Shown here: piece by piece, positions 54,405 to 63,865 of the stretch
Position numbering within the stretch: the first letter of the stretch is position 1
How the letters are laid out: the number at the start of each line of letters is the position of its first letter
Origin: Nocardia flavorosea
Lineage (GTDB): Bacteria > Actinomycetota > Actinomycetes > Mycobacteriales > Mycobacteriaceae
Direction of reading: 5' to 3'
NCBI RefSeq assembly: GCF_015477805.1
Contig: NZ_JADLQL010000001.1
Location: 1,426,001-1,490,000 of the forward strand
DNA length: 64,000 nt
Program-made: the position numbers and the translations under genes
The notes under the pieces: generated by a model
Told to the model about the DNA's origin: nothing
The model's database searches: none
Seen by the model: only the letters and a program-made list of their open reading frames with translations

Positions 54405-55757
54405 TCACTTCTCCCACGCGTAGATGCCCACCCGCTGCCCCGCCTCGTTGGCGGGACTCAGATCGATCCCCTTGCGGTCCCGCAGCAGCACGGTGCCCAC
54501 CAGCCCCAGGGCGGTCATTCCGAGCAGGTAGTAGGCGACATTCGTCGACGAGCCGGTGCTCTGCTGGATCCACTGCGCGATCGTCGGGGCGAAGGCGCCG
54601 CCGAGGATCGAGCCGAGCGCATACGAGATCGACACCCCGGAGAACCGCACCGACGCCGGGAACAGTTCGGCGTACCAGACCGCCTGGGCGCCATAGGTGA
54701 AACCGAGCCCCAGGGTGAGCAATACGAGACCGGTACCGAGCAGCACGACATTGCCGGTGTTCACCAACGGGAACAGGGTGAGCACGAAAAGCCCCTGCAG
54801 ACACCAGCCGACGATGTAGGTGATGCGGCGGCCGATGACATCGCAGACCCAGCCGGCCGCGAGAGTGGCGAGCAACCAGCTGATCGACGATACGGTGACG
54901 GCCCACAGGACATCCCCGCGGTCGAGACCGAGAGCCCCGTCCGGATCGGTGGCATAGCCCTGGATGTAGCCGCCCGTGGTCATATACCCGACCGCACTGT
55001 TACCGACGAAGACCAGCGCCGACAACAGCACCAGCGGAGTGAAACGCGAGAACAGTTCGACGATGGGCGCCTTGGTCTGCTCCTTGCGTTCGGCGATCTC
55101 GGCGAAGACGGGGCTCTCCTCGACGCGGCGGCGCAGCCAGGAACCGACGAGAATGAGCACCACCGAGAACAGGAACGGGATACGCCAGCCCCACTCCAGG
55201 AACGCGTCACCGGGGAACAGTGCGTCCATACTCGCCATCATGGCGCTGGCCAGCAACAGGCCGATCGGCACTCCGATCTGCGGCATGGCACCGAACAGCC
55301 CGCGGCGATTACGCGGCGCATGTTCCACGGCCATCAGCACCGCCCCACCCCATTCGCCACCGGCCGAGACCCCCTGCAGGATCCGCAGCAACACCAGCAG
55401 CAGGGGTGCGCCGATACCGATCGCTTCGTAAGTCGGCAGCAGGCCGATGAGCGCGGTCGAAGTTCCCATCAGGATGAGAGTGGCCACCAGCACCGGGCGC
55501 CGGCCGACCTTGTCGCCGAAATGCCCGGCGAGGAACGCCCCGAGCGGCCGGAACAGGAAGCTCACACCGACAGTGAGGAACGACAGGATCGTGCCGAACC
55601 CGGGACCGGCCGGTTCGAAGAACAGCGCCCCGAACACGAGACCGGCGGCCGAGGCGTAGATGAAGTAGTCGTACCACTCCACTGCCGTGCCGACGACGGT
55701 GGCGAAAGCGACGCGTCTGCGGTCGACGGCGGAGACGGTCGAAAGATCCGTGGACAT
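54405..55757 (-). CDS. MFS transporter, MHS type (second)
   Basis: Twelve-helix transporter of 450 residues, same subfamily as the one at 38858-40222: VAFATVVGTAVEWYDYFIY at the start, GHFGDKVGRRPVL in loop 2-3 and SAGGEWGGAVLMAVEHAPRNR before helix 5 (given in part). Such proteins take up aromatic or dicarboxylic acids with protons. ATG 55757 has AAAGGAG five bases upstream. A GntR-type operator identical to that of the hpa operon lies 57 bp upstream, so it probably imports the substrate of that pathway. 135 bp before the monooxygenase gene. Confidence 0.9.
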   Translation of the reverse strand: MSTDLSTVSAVDRRRVAFATVVGTAVEWYDYFIYASAAGLVFGALFFEPAGPGFGTILSFLTVGVSFLFRPLGAFLAGHFGDKVGRRPVLVATLILMGTSTALIGLLPTYEAIGIGAPLLLVLLRILQGVSAGGEWGGAVLMAVEHAPRNRRGLFGAMPQIGVPIGLLLASAMMASMDALFPGDAFLEWGWRIPFLFSVVLILVGSWLRRRVEESPVFAEIAERKEQTKAPIVELFSRFTPLVLLSALVFVGNSAVGYMTTGGYIQGYATDPDGALGLDRGDVLWAVTVSSISWLLATLAAGWVCDVIGRRITYIVGWCLQGLFVLTLFPLVNTGNVVLLGTGLVLLTLGLGFTYGAQAVWYAELFPASVRFSGVSISYALGSILGGAFAPTIAQWIQQSTGSSTNVAYYLLGMTALGLVGTVLLRDRKGIDLSPANEAGQRVGIYAWEK

Positions 55758-55813
55758 CTGCACTCCTTTGTGATGTCGCTGTGAGGTGGGTCTCGCCCAG
55801 CAATGCGAGAATG

Positions 55814-55825
55814 ATCGTATATGAT
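55814..55825. promoter_or_regulatory. GntR-type operator, exact copy of the hpa operon site
   Basis: ATCGTATATGAT, symmetric at all but two positions (ATC-N-TATA-N-GAT). Identical to 51227-51238. The transcription start of the MFS gene is expected close by. Confidence 0.65.
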
Positions 55826-56283
55826 TTGAGATATGACAATAGGCGCGGTGTCCCGGTCGCCGAAAGGATTGCGAACTCCCTGGTCACAGACCTGAAAAGA
55901 ATGGCCGTCCGCGCTGTGATCCGCCGATCACGCCACACATCACCCCGGCACCGACGCCGGCATATGTCCCGAAGCGATCGCCGGTGAGCCCTGGTCGCGC
56001 CGACCGCGACTGCCGCTACCGGCGCGCTGCCTTCCTCTCGCGCCGTGGAATTCGGGTCCGACCGGCCTACCGGGTCTCGATCTCCCGTCGCCGCGTCGTA
56101 TGCGATCGGGCCGGCCTTTCCGGCTCCGGAAATCTCCCGGCCCCGCGAAACCCTCGCCCGTGATGCCACCGCCGGCTATGTGCTATTGGCGGCAGAAGGT
56201 CGCGCAGCCGAATGGTAGTCTTCGAGCGCAATTATTCAGCGCCGCAGGTGGTGGAGGAGGCGTCGACCAGACAGCATATGCGC
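55826..56283. other. Divergent region between the second MFS gene and the ATC-hydrolase-like gene
   Basis: About 460 bp without a gene that could be recognised on either strand. Confidence 0.5.
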
Positions 56284-56308
56284 TGTTGGGTCGACGTAGC
56301 GCCCAACA
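56284..56308. promoter_or_regulatory. Seven-bp-arm inverted repeat before the ATC-hydrolase-like gene
   Basis: TGTTGGG, eleven bases, CCCAACA, ending four bases before the ribosome-binding site. It could be an operator or an RNA hairpin in the leader. Confidence 0.35.
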
Positions 56309-56321
56309 CCTGGAGAACGCT

Positions 56322-56990
56322 ATGAACTCCCATCGCGACGTCCGACTCGACTCCGAGAACGATATCGTGGTCGCCCCCTTCTTCGACGCGGTCAGCACCG
56401 AGGCCGGAGATCCGCAACTGAACGAGTTGTTGCGCCGACGACACCTCGAACTCCGGCACGCACATCGCCACCAGAACGACGGCGGACCGACCGGAACCAA
56501 TATCGATGTCGCCATGGCTCTGCTCGCTGCGGACCAGATCCTCCGTGATCGATTTCCCGACCGCGAGCAACGCCACCACCTGCTCGAGCACGCGCTCGTA
56601 GAACCGCTCGCCGATATCACCCGTCAGGCAACCGAGTCGGCTCTGGACACCGCCGAGGATCCGTTCACCGCGATGGTCGCCACGGCACGGCAACGCGAGA
56701 CCTATTCCTTCGGACCACGTTTCGTGTTCACGCACCCGATCGACAGCGACTCGGAGTTTGTCTCGAACGTTCAGCACTGTTTCTTCCACGAGTTGCTGGC
56801 CGGCCACGGAGCCGGTCATCTCACCTCGATATTGTGCGCGTTCGACGCCAACTGGATGGATGCAGTAATCCCGGAACGCCATGGGTTCACGGTCGACCGC
56901 GCGAGCACGATCGCTACTGGCGGGAGAAGTTGCCCTTTCCGCTTCCACCGCACCGGTCGTGAGCCGATCCCGGCGCCGCCGGCCCCGTAG
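56322..56990 (+). CDS. L-2-amino-thiazoline-4-carboxylic acid hydrolase family protein
   Basis: Protein of 222 residues resembling ATC hydrolases, which open L-2-amino-thiazoline-4-carboxylate on the route to cysteine. The C-terminal block NWMDAVIPERHGFTVDRAST with IATGGRSCPFRFHR is the conserved part. Upstream, HCFFHELLAGHGAGHLTSIL carries a further Cys and several His. ATG 56322 with GGAG six bases upstream. Isolated gene; family membership does not prove the ATC substrate. Confidence 0.65.
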   Translation: MNSHRDVRLDSENDIVVAPFFDAVSTEAGDPQLNELLRRRHLELRHAHRHQNDGGPTGTNIDVAMALLAADQILRDRFPDREQRHHLLEHALVEPLADITRQATESALDTAEDPFTAMVATARQRETYSFGPRFVFTHPIDSDSEFVSNVQHCFFHELLAGHGAGHLTSILCAFDANWMDAVIPERHGFTVDRASTIATGGRSCPFRFHRTGREPIPAPPAP

Positions 56991-57005
56991 CAGCCGCTGC
57001 GCAGA

Positions 57006-57923
57006 TCAGCCGATCGGCAGCTCGCTGAGGATCGGGACGAAACCCCAGTCCATGATGCGCTGGGCATCGGCCACCGCGGCGTCCAGATCGTCGGGTGAAC
57101 TGTTCAGGACCACCCCGATCAACCGTTGCCCGCCCCGGGTCGCCTCGAACAGTAGGCAGGTTCCGGCGGCGTTCGTGGATCCGGTCTTGATACCCGTGGT
57201 GCCCGGATACTCCTGCAACAGTCCGTTGGTGTTCTCCCAGGCGTGATACCGGGTCGCGGGCCCGGCCGGCTGGTGGTGGACCGGTGTTCCGACGATTTCC
57301 CGGAACACCGGGTCCGCCATCGCGTGCCGGCCCAGCCGCACCAACTCCGCCGGTGTGGAATACGTGGCGAAATCGTCGGGCACGGGGAGACCGCTGGGGT
57401 CGCTGAAATGCGTATTGCGCATACCCAGGCGGTGCGCGGTGGCGTTCATCTTCGCGATGAACGCTTCGCGGCCGGGCCCGAACGATTCGGCGAGAGCGTA
57501 GGAAGCATCGCAACCCGAGGGCAGCATCATCGCGTAGAGAAGTTGCCGCGCGGTGAGCACTTCGCCCGGAACCAGCCCGGCGGTACTGCCCCCGTGGGCA
57601 GCGGCGGAGTCGACGGCCGCCTGCGATACCGTGATCGGCCGCTCCAGATCGCCCGACTCGAGAACGACCACCGCCGTCATCACCTTGGTGAGGCTCGCGA
57701 TGGGCAGGCGGGTATCGGGCTGCCGCGACCATACGAGCACACCGGTATTGGCCTCCGCCAACGCCGCCGCGGGCGCCTGTACGCCTTCCGGCTGAAGGGT
57801 CAGCGGAAACGGAAGTTGGGCCGAGCCGCCCGGAGCCGGGGCGGCCGCGACGGTAGGCGCGAAGACGACGAGCACTCCGGCAAGGAGTGCCGGCAGCACA
57901 CGGGTATAGGTCCGCATCGCCAT
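57006..57923 (-). CDS. D-alanyl-D-alanine carboxypeptidase (penicillin-binding, S11 family)
   Basis: Exported serine peptidase of 305 residues that trims the last D-Ala from peptidoglycan pentapeptides. A signal peptide (about 1-28, VLPALLAGVLVVFAPTVAAA) precedes the SxxK motif SLTK (IASLTKVMTAVV). The second motif, usually SxN, reads SGC in LPSGCDASYAL. The third is KTG (IKTGSTNAAG). ATG 57923 is assumed; ATG 57917 would shorten by two residues. Downstream of marR on the same strand (100 bp). Confidence 0.88.
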   Translation of the reverse strand: MAMRTYTRVLPALLAGVLVVFAPTVAAAPAPGGSAQLPFPLTLQPEGVQAPAAALAEANTGVLVWSRQPDTRLPIASLTKVMTAVVVLESGDLERPITVSQAAVDSAAAHGGSTAGLVPGEVLTARQLLYAMMLPSGCDASYALAESFGPGREAFIAKMNATAHRLGMRNTHFSDPSGLPVPDDFATYSTPAELVRLGRHAMADPVFREIVGTPVHHQPAGPATRYHAWENTNGLLQEYPGTTGIKTGSTNAAGTCLLFEATRGGQRLIGVVLNSSPDDLDAAVADAQRIMDWGFVPILSELPIG

Positions 57924-58023
57924 ATTCTGTCGTTCGGCCTGGTCGAACAGTGGGATATCCGGTCCGAGCGTTTTCCTCAGCGCGCGGCGCCGGATGGACC
58001 GAGGCAGCCGAACGCACTGCCCG

Positions 58024-58494
58024 TTATCGGCGCGCGCCGGATGGGTCGGGCATCCCGAGTGCCCGGGCCAGGATTTCGAGTCCGCGGCTGACCGTCGCAC
58101 GATCGTCCGGGTCGATATCCTCGATGGCCGCTGCCAGCCATTTCGCTCGTTCGGTCCGGGCGTCGGCGATCACATCGATCCCGCCCGGTGTCGGGCTCAG
58201 CAGGCGGGCACGCCCGTCGTCGGGATCAGGGGTGCGTTCGATATACCCCTTGTCTTCCAGGGCGGCCACGATACGCGACATCGTCGGCGCGGATACCGAT
58301 TCCCGTTCGGCAAGGTCGGACAGCCGGATCGGGGCATGGTTGATGATCGTCCACAGCGCGGACGCGACACCCGCGCTGAGGTTCCGGGTGGGACCACGGT
58401 GGCGCAGGGTGCGGGTGATCCAGGTCAGCAAGTGGTAAAGGGTCGCGACTTCGGCGGGGGTACCGAGCTCGCCGGCCGTGGAGGTGCTCTGCAT
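58024..58494 (-). CDS. MarR-family transcriptional regulator
   Basis: Winged-helix regulator of 156 residues: SAGVASALWTIINHAPIRLSD, the recognition helix SVSAPTMSRIVAALEDKG and the wing RTPDPDDGRARLLSPTPGG. ATG 58494 follows GAGAGGG; an upstream TTG at 58530 would add 12 residues but has poor spacing to the GGAGG there. Divergent from the alarmone synthetase gene across an AT-rich region (58519-58570) that likely holds both promoters. Confidence 0.85.
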   Translation of the reverse strand: MQSTSTAGELGTPAEVATLYHLLTWITRTLRHRGPTRNLSAGVASALWTIINHAPIRLSDLAERESVSAPTMSRIVAALEDKGYIERTPDPDDGRARLLSPTPGGIDVIADARTERAKWLAAAIEDIDPDDRATVSRGLEILARALGMPDPSGARR

Positions 58495-58678
58495 CGCGGC
58501 CCTCTCGTCGGTTCGGTCACAAATGAACAATTACCTCCACCATATTAGTTGTTTCCGTTAAGTAAGTGCATACGTGTATCGGTCGTCCGGCCACCCCGAA
58601 CAGGCTGTGGTCCCCGCCGAACCGGGAACCATGGTGGATATCACTCGATGTGGCGGTAAAAACACCGGTGAAGGCACA

Positions 58679-59455
58679 ATGGGCGCAATGAGGCCCTGGC
58701 ATCCGGACACTACAGCCGACGATGGATCCTCCGGGGAGCCGGGGCGAATCGACGTCGAGCATGTCCACGCGCTGCGCGAACAGTTCGTCGACTTCATGCT
58801 CGGCTACAAGTTCGCGATCGACGAGATCACCACCAAGATCAATATCCTGCGTGAGGACTTCAACAGCACCCACGAGTACAACCCCATCGAACACGTGGGT
58901 TCGCGGCTGAAATCGCCCGAAAGCGTGCTGGAGAAGGTTCGGCGCAAGAACTACCCGATGAATCTGGCCGCCATCCGGGAGAACGTGCTCGATATCGCCG
59001 GGGTTCGGGTGGTGTGCAGCTTCATCTCCGATATCGCCCAGATCCGGGACATGCTGGCCGGCCAGGCCGACATCACGGTCCTGGAAGAGCGCGACTACAT
59101 CACCCACCGCAAACCGAACGGGTACCAGAGCCTGCACCTGATCGTATCGATCCCGGTGTTCCGCTCCGCACGCACCGAACGGATACCGGTGGAGATCCAG
59201 ATCCGCACCATTGCCATGGATTTCTGGGCCAGCCTGGAGCACAAGATCTACTACAAGTACCGGGGCGAAGTACCACCGAACCTCCGTAGCGATCTCGCCC
59301 AGGCCGCCGAAGTTGCCACCCAGCTCGACGAGAAGATGGAAGCACTGCACCGCCAGGTGGACCGTACCGTACAGGTCCGCACCGGCCCGGCCGATTCCCT
59401 GGACCTCAGTGGTCTTTACCGGAGTCTCGCGGCAGACCGCTCGGGCCACCGTTGA
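58679..59455 (+). CDS. Small alarmone synthetase (GTP pyrophosphokinase family)
   Basis: RelA/SpoT-type synthetase without the HD hydrolase or regulatory domains, 258 residues. Motifs: SRLKSPESVLEK near 75-86 (ATP binding), DIAGVRVVCSF near 105-115, KPNGYQSLHLIV near 145-156 (G-loop) and EIQIRTIAMDFWASLEHK near 172-189 (catalytic Glu). It should make (p)ppGpp or pGpp in the cytosol and depends on another enzyme, such as the Rel at the window's left end, for hydrolysis. ATG 58679 has GAAGG five bases upstream; ATG 58688 and upstream starts are possible. Confidence 0.9.
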   Translation: MGAMRPWHPDTTADDGSSGEPGRIDVEHVHALREQFVDFMLGYKFAIDEITTKINILREDFNSTHEYNPIEHVGSRLKSPESVLEKVRRKNYPMNLAAIRENVLDIAGVRVVCSFISDIAQIRDMLAGQADITVLEERDYITHRKPNGYQSLHLIVSIPVFRSARTERIPVEIQIRTIAMDFWASLEHKIYYKYRGEVPPNLRSDLAQAAEVATQLDEKMEALHRQVDRTVQVRTGPADSLDLSGLYRSLAADRSGHR

Positions 59456-59528
59456 TCCACCGGCTCCCGTATCGAGCAGTCCGGGACCGGGTCGGCCGAG
59501 GCCGGGCTACCCGAGTAGCGGGGTTCGA

Positions 59529-60134
59529 TCAAGAGTGCTCGGTGACGCCTGCGGTCCCGCTACGACGAAACGCGAATGTCATCCGGCCGAGCAACCCGTC
59601 GCGCAGTAGCAAAGTATGAGCCAATACTGCGCACATATGCGCGGTGAACACCATCAGCAGCCCGAACGCGAGAACTGAGTGCACATCTCTCAGGATGTGA
59701 TAAAGATGGGCGTTCTGCGGGGTGACAGCGGGAAGATACACCCCACCGAATAACCGAATCGGCACCCCCGAAGCGGACGCCAGAGCCCATCCGACAATGG
59801 GTTGCGCGACGAAAAGCACGTACATCAGCACCTCGGAAATGGCAGCAACGGCCCGTTCCGGGCGACTCATCGAGGAAATCATCGGTGGCGGCTTCCGGCG
59901 CATCCGGTTGCCGATTCTCACAACAGCCAGAATCAGGACTGCCATACCGGCCGTCTCGTGCAGAACGAGCATTCGATGGTAATTGCCGAGCGAGCCCACC
60001 AGCATTGCTCCCAGAAACAACATCGCAACGATCAGGAACGCCATTGTCCAGTGCAGGATTCGACTGAGGGCGTCGAACCGCAGAGGGCCATTCGACGCCA
60101 CCGGGTCCGGCGAATATTTCTCGGACGAGTTCAT
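59529..60134 (-). CDS. Cytochrome b561-type membrane protein
   Basis: Four-helix membrane protein of 201 residues: LSRILHWTMAFLIVAMLFLGAM, HETAGMAVLILAVVRIGNRM, a third helix VLMYVLFVAQPIVGWALA and the fourth LRDVHSVLAFGLLMVFTAHM. The His residues in helices 1, 2 and 4 are the expected haem b ligands. Its ATG overlaps the stop of the catalase-like gene (ATGA), so it probably passes electrons to or from that exported haem protein. Confidence 0.88.
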   Translation of the reverse strand: MNSSEKYSPDPVASNGPLRFDALSRILHWTMAFLIVAMLFLGAMLVGSLGNYHRMLVLHETAGMAVLILAVVRIGNRMRRKPPPMISSMSRPERAVAAISEVLMYVLFVAQPIVGWALASASGVPIRLFGGVYLPAVTPQNAHLYHILRDVHSVLAFGLLMVFTAHMCAVLAHTLLLRDGLLGRMTFAFRRSGTAGVTEHS

Positions 60135-61177
60135 GCCCGGCCCCCTGCTTCCACCGAACCCCGGCCACCGGATTCCCCGGCCCGGCGGCGAAACGATTCT
60201 GCATAAGCCGCGGAACGCGCAGACAGCAGCGGGTCGTCCGACGGCGCGATTCCATTGGGTAGAACCAGTGGGTCGAAGTTGACATTTCCGACATTGTCCG
60301 CGGTCTCGCGGGAGATTCCGGTGAGCACCACCGTGCCCACCGTCACCGTCTCTCGATCGGCCGGCCAGGCAACGGAGGCATCGTCGGTGCGGTCCTGCCC
60401 CGGGATTCCCACGACGATCACCATCGCCCACCGCCGCGCCTGCTGCTCGATATCGGCGGCCAGCCGGTCGAAAAGATAGTCGGAGCCGTGGTTGCCGACC
60501 GGGACCGCGGTCCGCGTTTCGGGAACGAGTTTCCATCTGACCGGGACCTTCACCCCGTGCGCATTGGTCATCTCGAAGGCATTGAGCCCGTTGAAGGTCG
60601 TAGTCGTGAGCGTCGGAGCAGCCGGCGTGGCCTCCGCTGTTGCCATGGCCGCCACAGTTCTCGGGTGTGCGGCGAGGTACTCCGACATCATCCGGGGATC
60701 AGGCTTTCCGGTCGCGGGATCGGGCGCGAAAGCCAGCATTCTGTCGTAGAAATCCTGTGGTGTCGGATCGAGAAAAACGGGCAGGTCGATCATCGCCGTC
60801 CGCCATTGTTCGCCTTCGGGAAGATCGATACGCAGGCCGAGCCCGCGGACGGCCCCCGGGGTATCGGTGACATACGGTTTCCCGCCGGACAACGAAAATC
60901 TTCCGCATAGCGGGTAATTGCCGGCCCGGAATACCGATGCCGTACTCAACTCGATCCCCTGACCGTTGCTCTCGAAATACCCGTGGACCGCGACCCCTTT
61001 TGCATGATTTCGCCGGAACCCCCGGGATATACCGTTGATCTCCTCGAACCGGTCGATTATCGCGCGGGCGGTCGGCCGGCGCGGCCCGATGATGTTCTCC
61101 GTGAAGAGAAATCCGCCGACACTCAGCGCCCCGGCACCACCGACCACCAACGCACCGAGCAATGTACGCCTATCCAT
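60131..61177 (-). CDS. Exported catalase-family peroxidase (SrpA type)
   Basis: Monofunctional-catalase-like peroxidase of 348 residues. MDRRTLLGAL is a twin-arginine-like start followed by a hydrophobic stretch to about residue 27, so it is probably exported or membrane-anchored. The distal His is in HAKGVAVHGYFE (near 58-69) and the proximal Tyr in SARSAAYAESF at the C-terminus. It is the small type with about 350 residues rather than 480 or more. ATG 61177 is chosen for AAAGG at five bases. Translationally coupled to the b561 gene and divergent from the two-component system. Confidence 0.87.
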   Translation of the reverse strand: MDRRTLLGALVVGGAGALSVGGFLFTENIIGPRRPTARAIIDRFEEINGISRGFRRNHAKGVAVHGYFESNGQGIELSTASVFRAGNYPLCGRFSLSGGKPYVTDTPGAVRGLGLRIDLPEGEQWRTAMIDLPVFLDPTPQDFYDRMLAFAPDPATGKPDPRMMSEYLAAHPRTVAAMATAEATPAAPTLTTTTFNGLNAFEMTNAHGVKVPVRWKLVPETRTAVPVGNHGSDYLFDRLAADIEQQARRWAMVIVVGIPGQDRTDDASVAWPADRETVTVGTVVLTGISRETADNVGNVNFDPLVLPNGIAPSDDPLLSARSAAYAESFRRRAGESGGRGSVEAGGRA

Positions 61178-61396
61178 CATCACCTTTCCGAAGCATCACC
61201 GGGTTCGCGGCGAAACGACGCTCGACCGCCACGGCTTTCGATTTACAACGCTATGCATCGGTCGGTGGATATGCCCGCCGGAAACAGTGACGAAAGTATG
61301 ACGTCCGACGGGACGCTCCCGGTATCCGCGACGGCTCCCATCGCGCCGCCGTACCATCGAGATCATGCATCCGATGAGGCGAACCGACGGCAACCG

Positions 61397-62098
61397 ATGG
61401 CCGTTTTGATCGCCGATGACGACCCCGTGGTCCGCGAAGTGGTGCGCCGTTATCTCGAACGGGATGGACTGACAGTTGTCGAGGCCGCCGACGGCGCGCA
61501 GGCGTCGGCCGCGCTCGCCGATTCCGGCACAGTAGTCGACCTGGCCGTCCTGGATATCATGATGCCCCCGCCCGACGGCCTCGAACTCTGCCGTGCCGTT
61601 CGCCGTGGTCTTCACCCGGATAAGCCGATCATTCTGCTCACCGCGCTCGGCGACGAAGAGGACCGGATCGTCGGCCTGGAATCGGGTGCCGACGACTACG
61701 TCGTCAAACCCTTCAGCCCCCGGGAACTCGCGCTGCGAGTTGCTTCGGTCCTGCGTCGCACACACCCCGACCCGGCGGCCACCGCCACCGTGTTACGCGA
61801 CCACCTGCTCGAAGTGCGTGCGCAATCGCGGTCGGTGTCCACCGGCGGCGTCCCTGTCGACCTCACGGCCCGAGAGCACGACCTGCTCGTATTCCTAATG
61901 CGACATCGCCACCGGATATTCAGCCGAGAAGAGTTGCTCGCACAGGTGTGGGGATGGGATTTCGGCGATTTGTCGACCGTCACCGTCCATATCAAACGGC
62001 TGCGCGCGAAACTCGGTGAACACCACCGAATCGAAACCGTCTGGGGCCAGGGCTACGTCTGGGACCGCAACCCACGGCCGGACCACCGCGGTGCCTGA
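61397..62098 (+). CDS. OmpR-family response regulator
   Basis: Response regulator of 233 residues. Receiver domain with phosphoacceptor Asp53 ([11 protein letters not shown]), acidic pocket DDDP near 7-10 and the conserved Lys of VVKPFSP near 103; then a winged-helix DNA-binding domain ([40 protein letters not shown]). ATG 61397 gives the usual start [12 protein letters not shown] 61298 would add 33 residues. It overlaps the kinase gene by eight bases. Divergent from the catalase/b561 pair, a probable target. Confidence 0.9.
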   Translation: MAVLIADDDPVVREVVRRYLERDGLTVVEAADGAQASAALADSGTVVDLAVLDIMMPPPDGLELCRAVRRGLHPDKPIILLTALGDEEDRIVGLESGADDYVVKPFSPRELALRVASVLRRTHPDPAATATVLRDHLLEVRAQSRSVSTGGVPVDLTAREHDLLVFLMRHRHRIFSREELLAQVWGWDFGDLSTVTVHIKRLRAKLGEHHRIETVWGQGYVWDRNPRPDHRGA

Positions 62099-63107
62099 CG
62101 ACACACTCCAGCTGGTGGCCTACGCGGTGGCCGGCTCGCTGCCGGTGGTCCTACTGGGGATTTTGATCCTGCGCGCCGTGAGCGAGCGCTCTCTCACGGC
62201 GAGTATGGCCGTACTCGTGCTCATCCCGACACTGTCCACCCTCGCCGGTATCGTCGCGGTGAGCGGGCTGATGTTCAGCCGCCAATTCGCGCGCACTGCC
62301 GTCGTTCTCGCGGTAGTTGCCGCGGTGACGCTACCGGCCGCATTGCTGCTCGGCCACCGGCAGGCGCGGAAAACAGTCTGGGAGAAGCAGATACGTGAGC
62401 AGGAACGAGTAGCCGAACGCTCGCGGCGGGAACTGGTGGCCTGGGTGAGCCACGACCTGCGGACACCGCTCGCCGGTATCCGCGCGATGGCCGAAGCGCT
62501 GGCCGACCGTGTCGTCGGAGGGGCCGATATCACCCGGTACTCCGAACAGATCGTTCGCGAAACCGACCGGGTCTCCACCATGGTCGACGACCTCTTCGAG
62601 ATGTCGAAGATCAACGCCGGGGCACTGCACCTGGATATGGAATCGCTGGACCTGCGGGAACTGGTCGACGAGGTGTATGCAGCGCACCGAGCCGGCGCCG
62701 CGCGATCGGAGATCGAACTGGCCGTCACCCAGCCCGGCAACCCGGTGATCGCCGTCGTGAACAACCGAGCGCTGGGACGTGCCCTCACCAACCTGGTGAT
62801 CAATGCCATCGCATACACCCCGCCCGGCGAACGCATCGATATCACCGTCGGCCGTGGTGAAAACGATATCTGGATCAGGGTCGACGATGCCGGCCCCGGA
62901 ATCGCGGCCGCGGATATGCCGCGCATCTTCGAAATCGCCTACCGCGGGAGCACTACGCGCAGCCCGGTCGCTTCGGCAGGGATCCCCACCGGCAGCGGTA
63001 TGGGGCTCGCCATCGCGGCCGGGCTGGTGGCGGCCCACGACGGCGAAATCACCGCAGCGAACAGGGACCGTGGCTGCCGCTTCGAAATACGACTCCCGTT
63101 GCCTTGA
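62091..63107 (+). CDS. Sensor histidine kinase
   Basis: Membrane histidine kinase of 338 residues. Two or three N-terminal helices between residues 8 and 88 leave almost no extracellular sensing domain. There is no HAMP domain before the H-box, [13 protein letters not shown] with His121. The ATPase domain shows the N-box ([15 protein letters not shown]), DDAGPGI and [12 protein letters not shown] start overlapping the regulator gene stop. The signal may be sensed within the membrane, for example redox state or envelope stress. Confidence 0.9.
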   Translation: MPDDTLQLVAYAVAGSLPVVLLGILILRAVSERSLTASMAVLVLIPTLSTLAGIVAVSGLMFSRQFARTAVVLAVVAAVTLPAALLLGHRQARKTVWEKQIREQERVAERSRRELVAWVSHDLRTPLAGIRAMAEALADRVVGGADITRYSEQIVRETDRVSTMVDDLFEMSKINAGALHLDMESLDLRELVDEVYAAHRAGAARSEIELAVTQPGNPVIAVVNNRALGRALTNLVINAIAYTPPGERIDITVGRGENDIWIRVDDAGPGIAAADMPRIFEIAYRGSTTRSPVASAGIPTGSGMGLAIAAGLVAAHDGEITAANRDRGCRFEIRLPLP

Positions 63108-63262
63108 TACCGGGCCGACCGCGGCATGCCCCACCGATCCGCTTCGCGGGCGTTACGACCGACCATGACCAGGCCGACGCCACCGGCGACGATATCGCCC
63201 GATCACCGTCCGGCCGTGCAATGCCGAGCCCACCGGCTTGCCGTTCCCCTGGATTCAGTGAT

Positions 63263-63865
63263 TCACTGCTGCGGCCGATCGACAACGATCACGGTCAAAG
63301 TGCGGGGTCCGTGGACACCTTCTACGCGGTCGAGTTCGATATCGCTGGTCGCCGAGGGCCCGCTGATCCAGGTCTGGGGACGCTCGGGGTTCAGCAGCGC
63401 GACCGCTTCGGGCACACCGGCGACGATCTGCTCCGGGTAAAGCACGCAGATATGGAGGTCCGGCACGAGGCTGAGCGCGCGCCGGCCTTGTCCGCGACCG
63501 TGGTCGAGGACAATTGTTCCCGTGCCGGCGATGCCGAGCACCGCTGCGGTGACCACGCCGTCGACGTGGTCGAGTTCGGCCGGGGTCTGTCCCTCGTCCA
63601 CAACAGAGCCCGGAACTCGCCAAGGGAGATCGGCAGGAACCACGACCCGGCGCGCACCCACCTCGGTCGCGATCGCCTGCTCGACTTCGCCGGGTCTGCA
63701 CCGCACCACCGAAGCGCGGTAATCCGCCACGCGTTCGACGAAAAGCGCCACCGTATCTCCGGCAGCGGCCTGCCGGCGGTATTCGCGCGATATCGCCGGC
63801 CTCCTCCGGTCTGCGGTCGCGAGTGCTCCGCGTACTCGGCGCAGTATTTCCTCGCGTGCACTCAT
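63263..63865 (-). CDS. lutC: LutC-type LUD-domain protein of lactate utilisation
   Basis: Protein of 200 residues with the LUD fold of LutC/YkgG: MSAREEILRRVRGAL at the start, then VVDEGQTPAELDHVDGVVTA, AVLGIAGTGTIVLDHG and RALSLVPDLHICVLYPEQIV. LutABC together oxidise L-lactate to pyruvate with Fe-S clusters. Its ATG overlaps the lutB stop (ATGA), so it is the last gene of the operon. The lutA gene would lie outside the window. Confidence 0.87.
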   Translation of the reverse strand: MSAREEILRRVRGALATADRRRPAISREYRRQAAAGDTVALFVERVADYRASVVRCRPGEVEQAIATEVGARRVVVPADLPWRVPGSVVDEGQTPAELDHVDGVVTAAVLGIAGTGTIVLDHGRGQGRRALSLVPDLHICVLYPEQIVAGVPEAVALLNPERPQTWISGPSATSDIELDRVEGVHGPRTLTVIVVDRPQQ

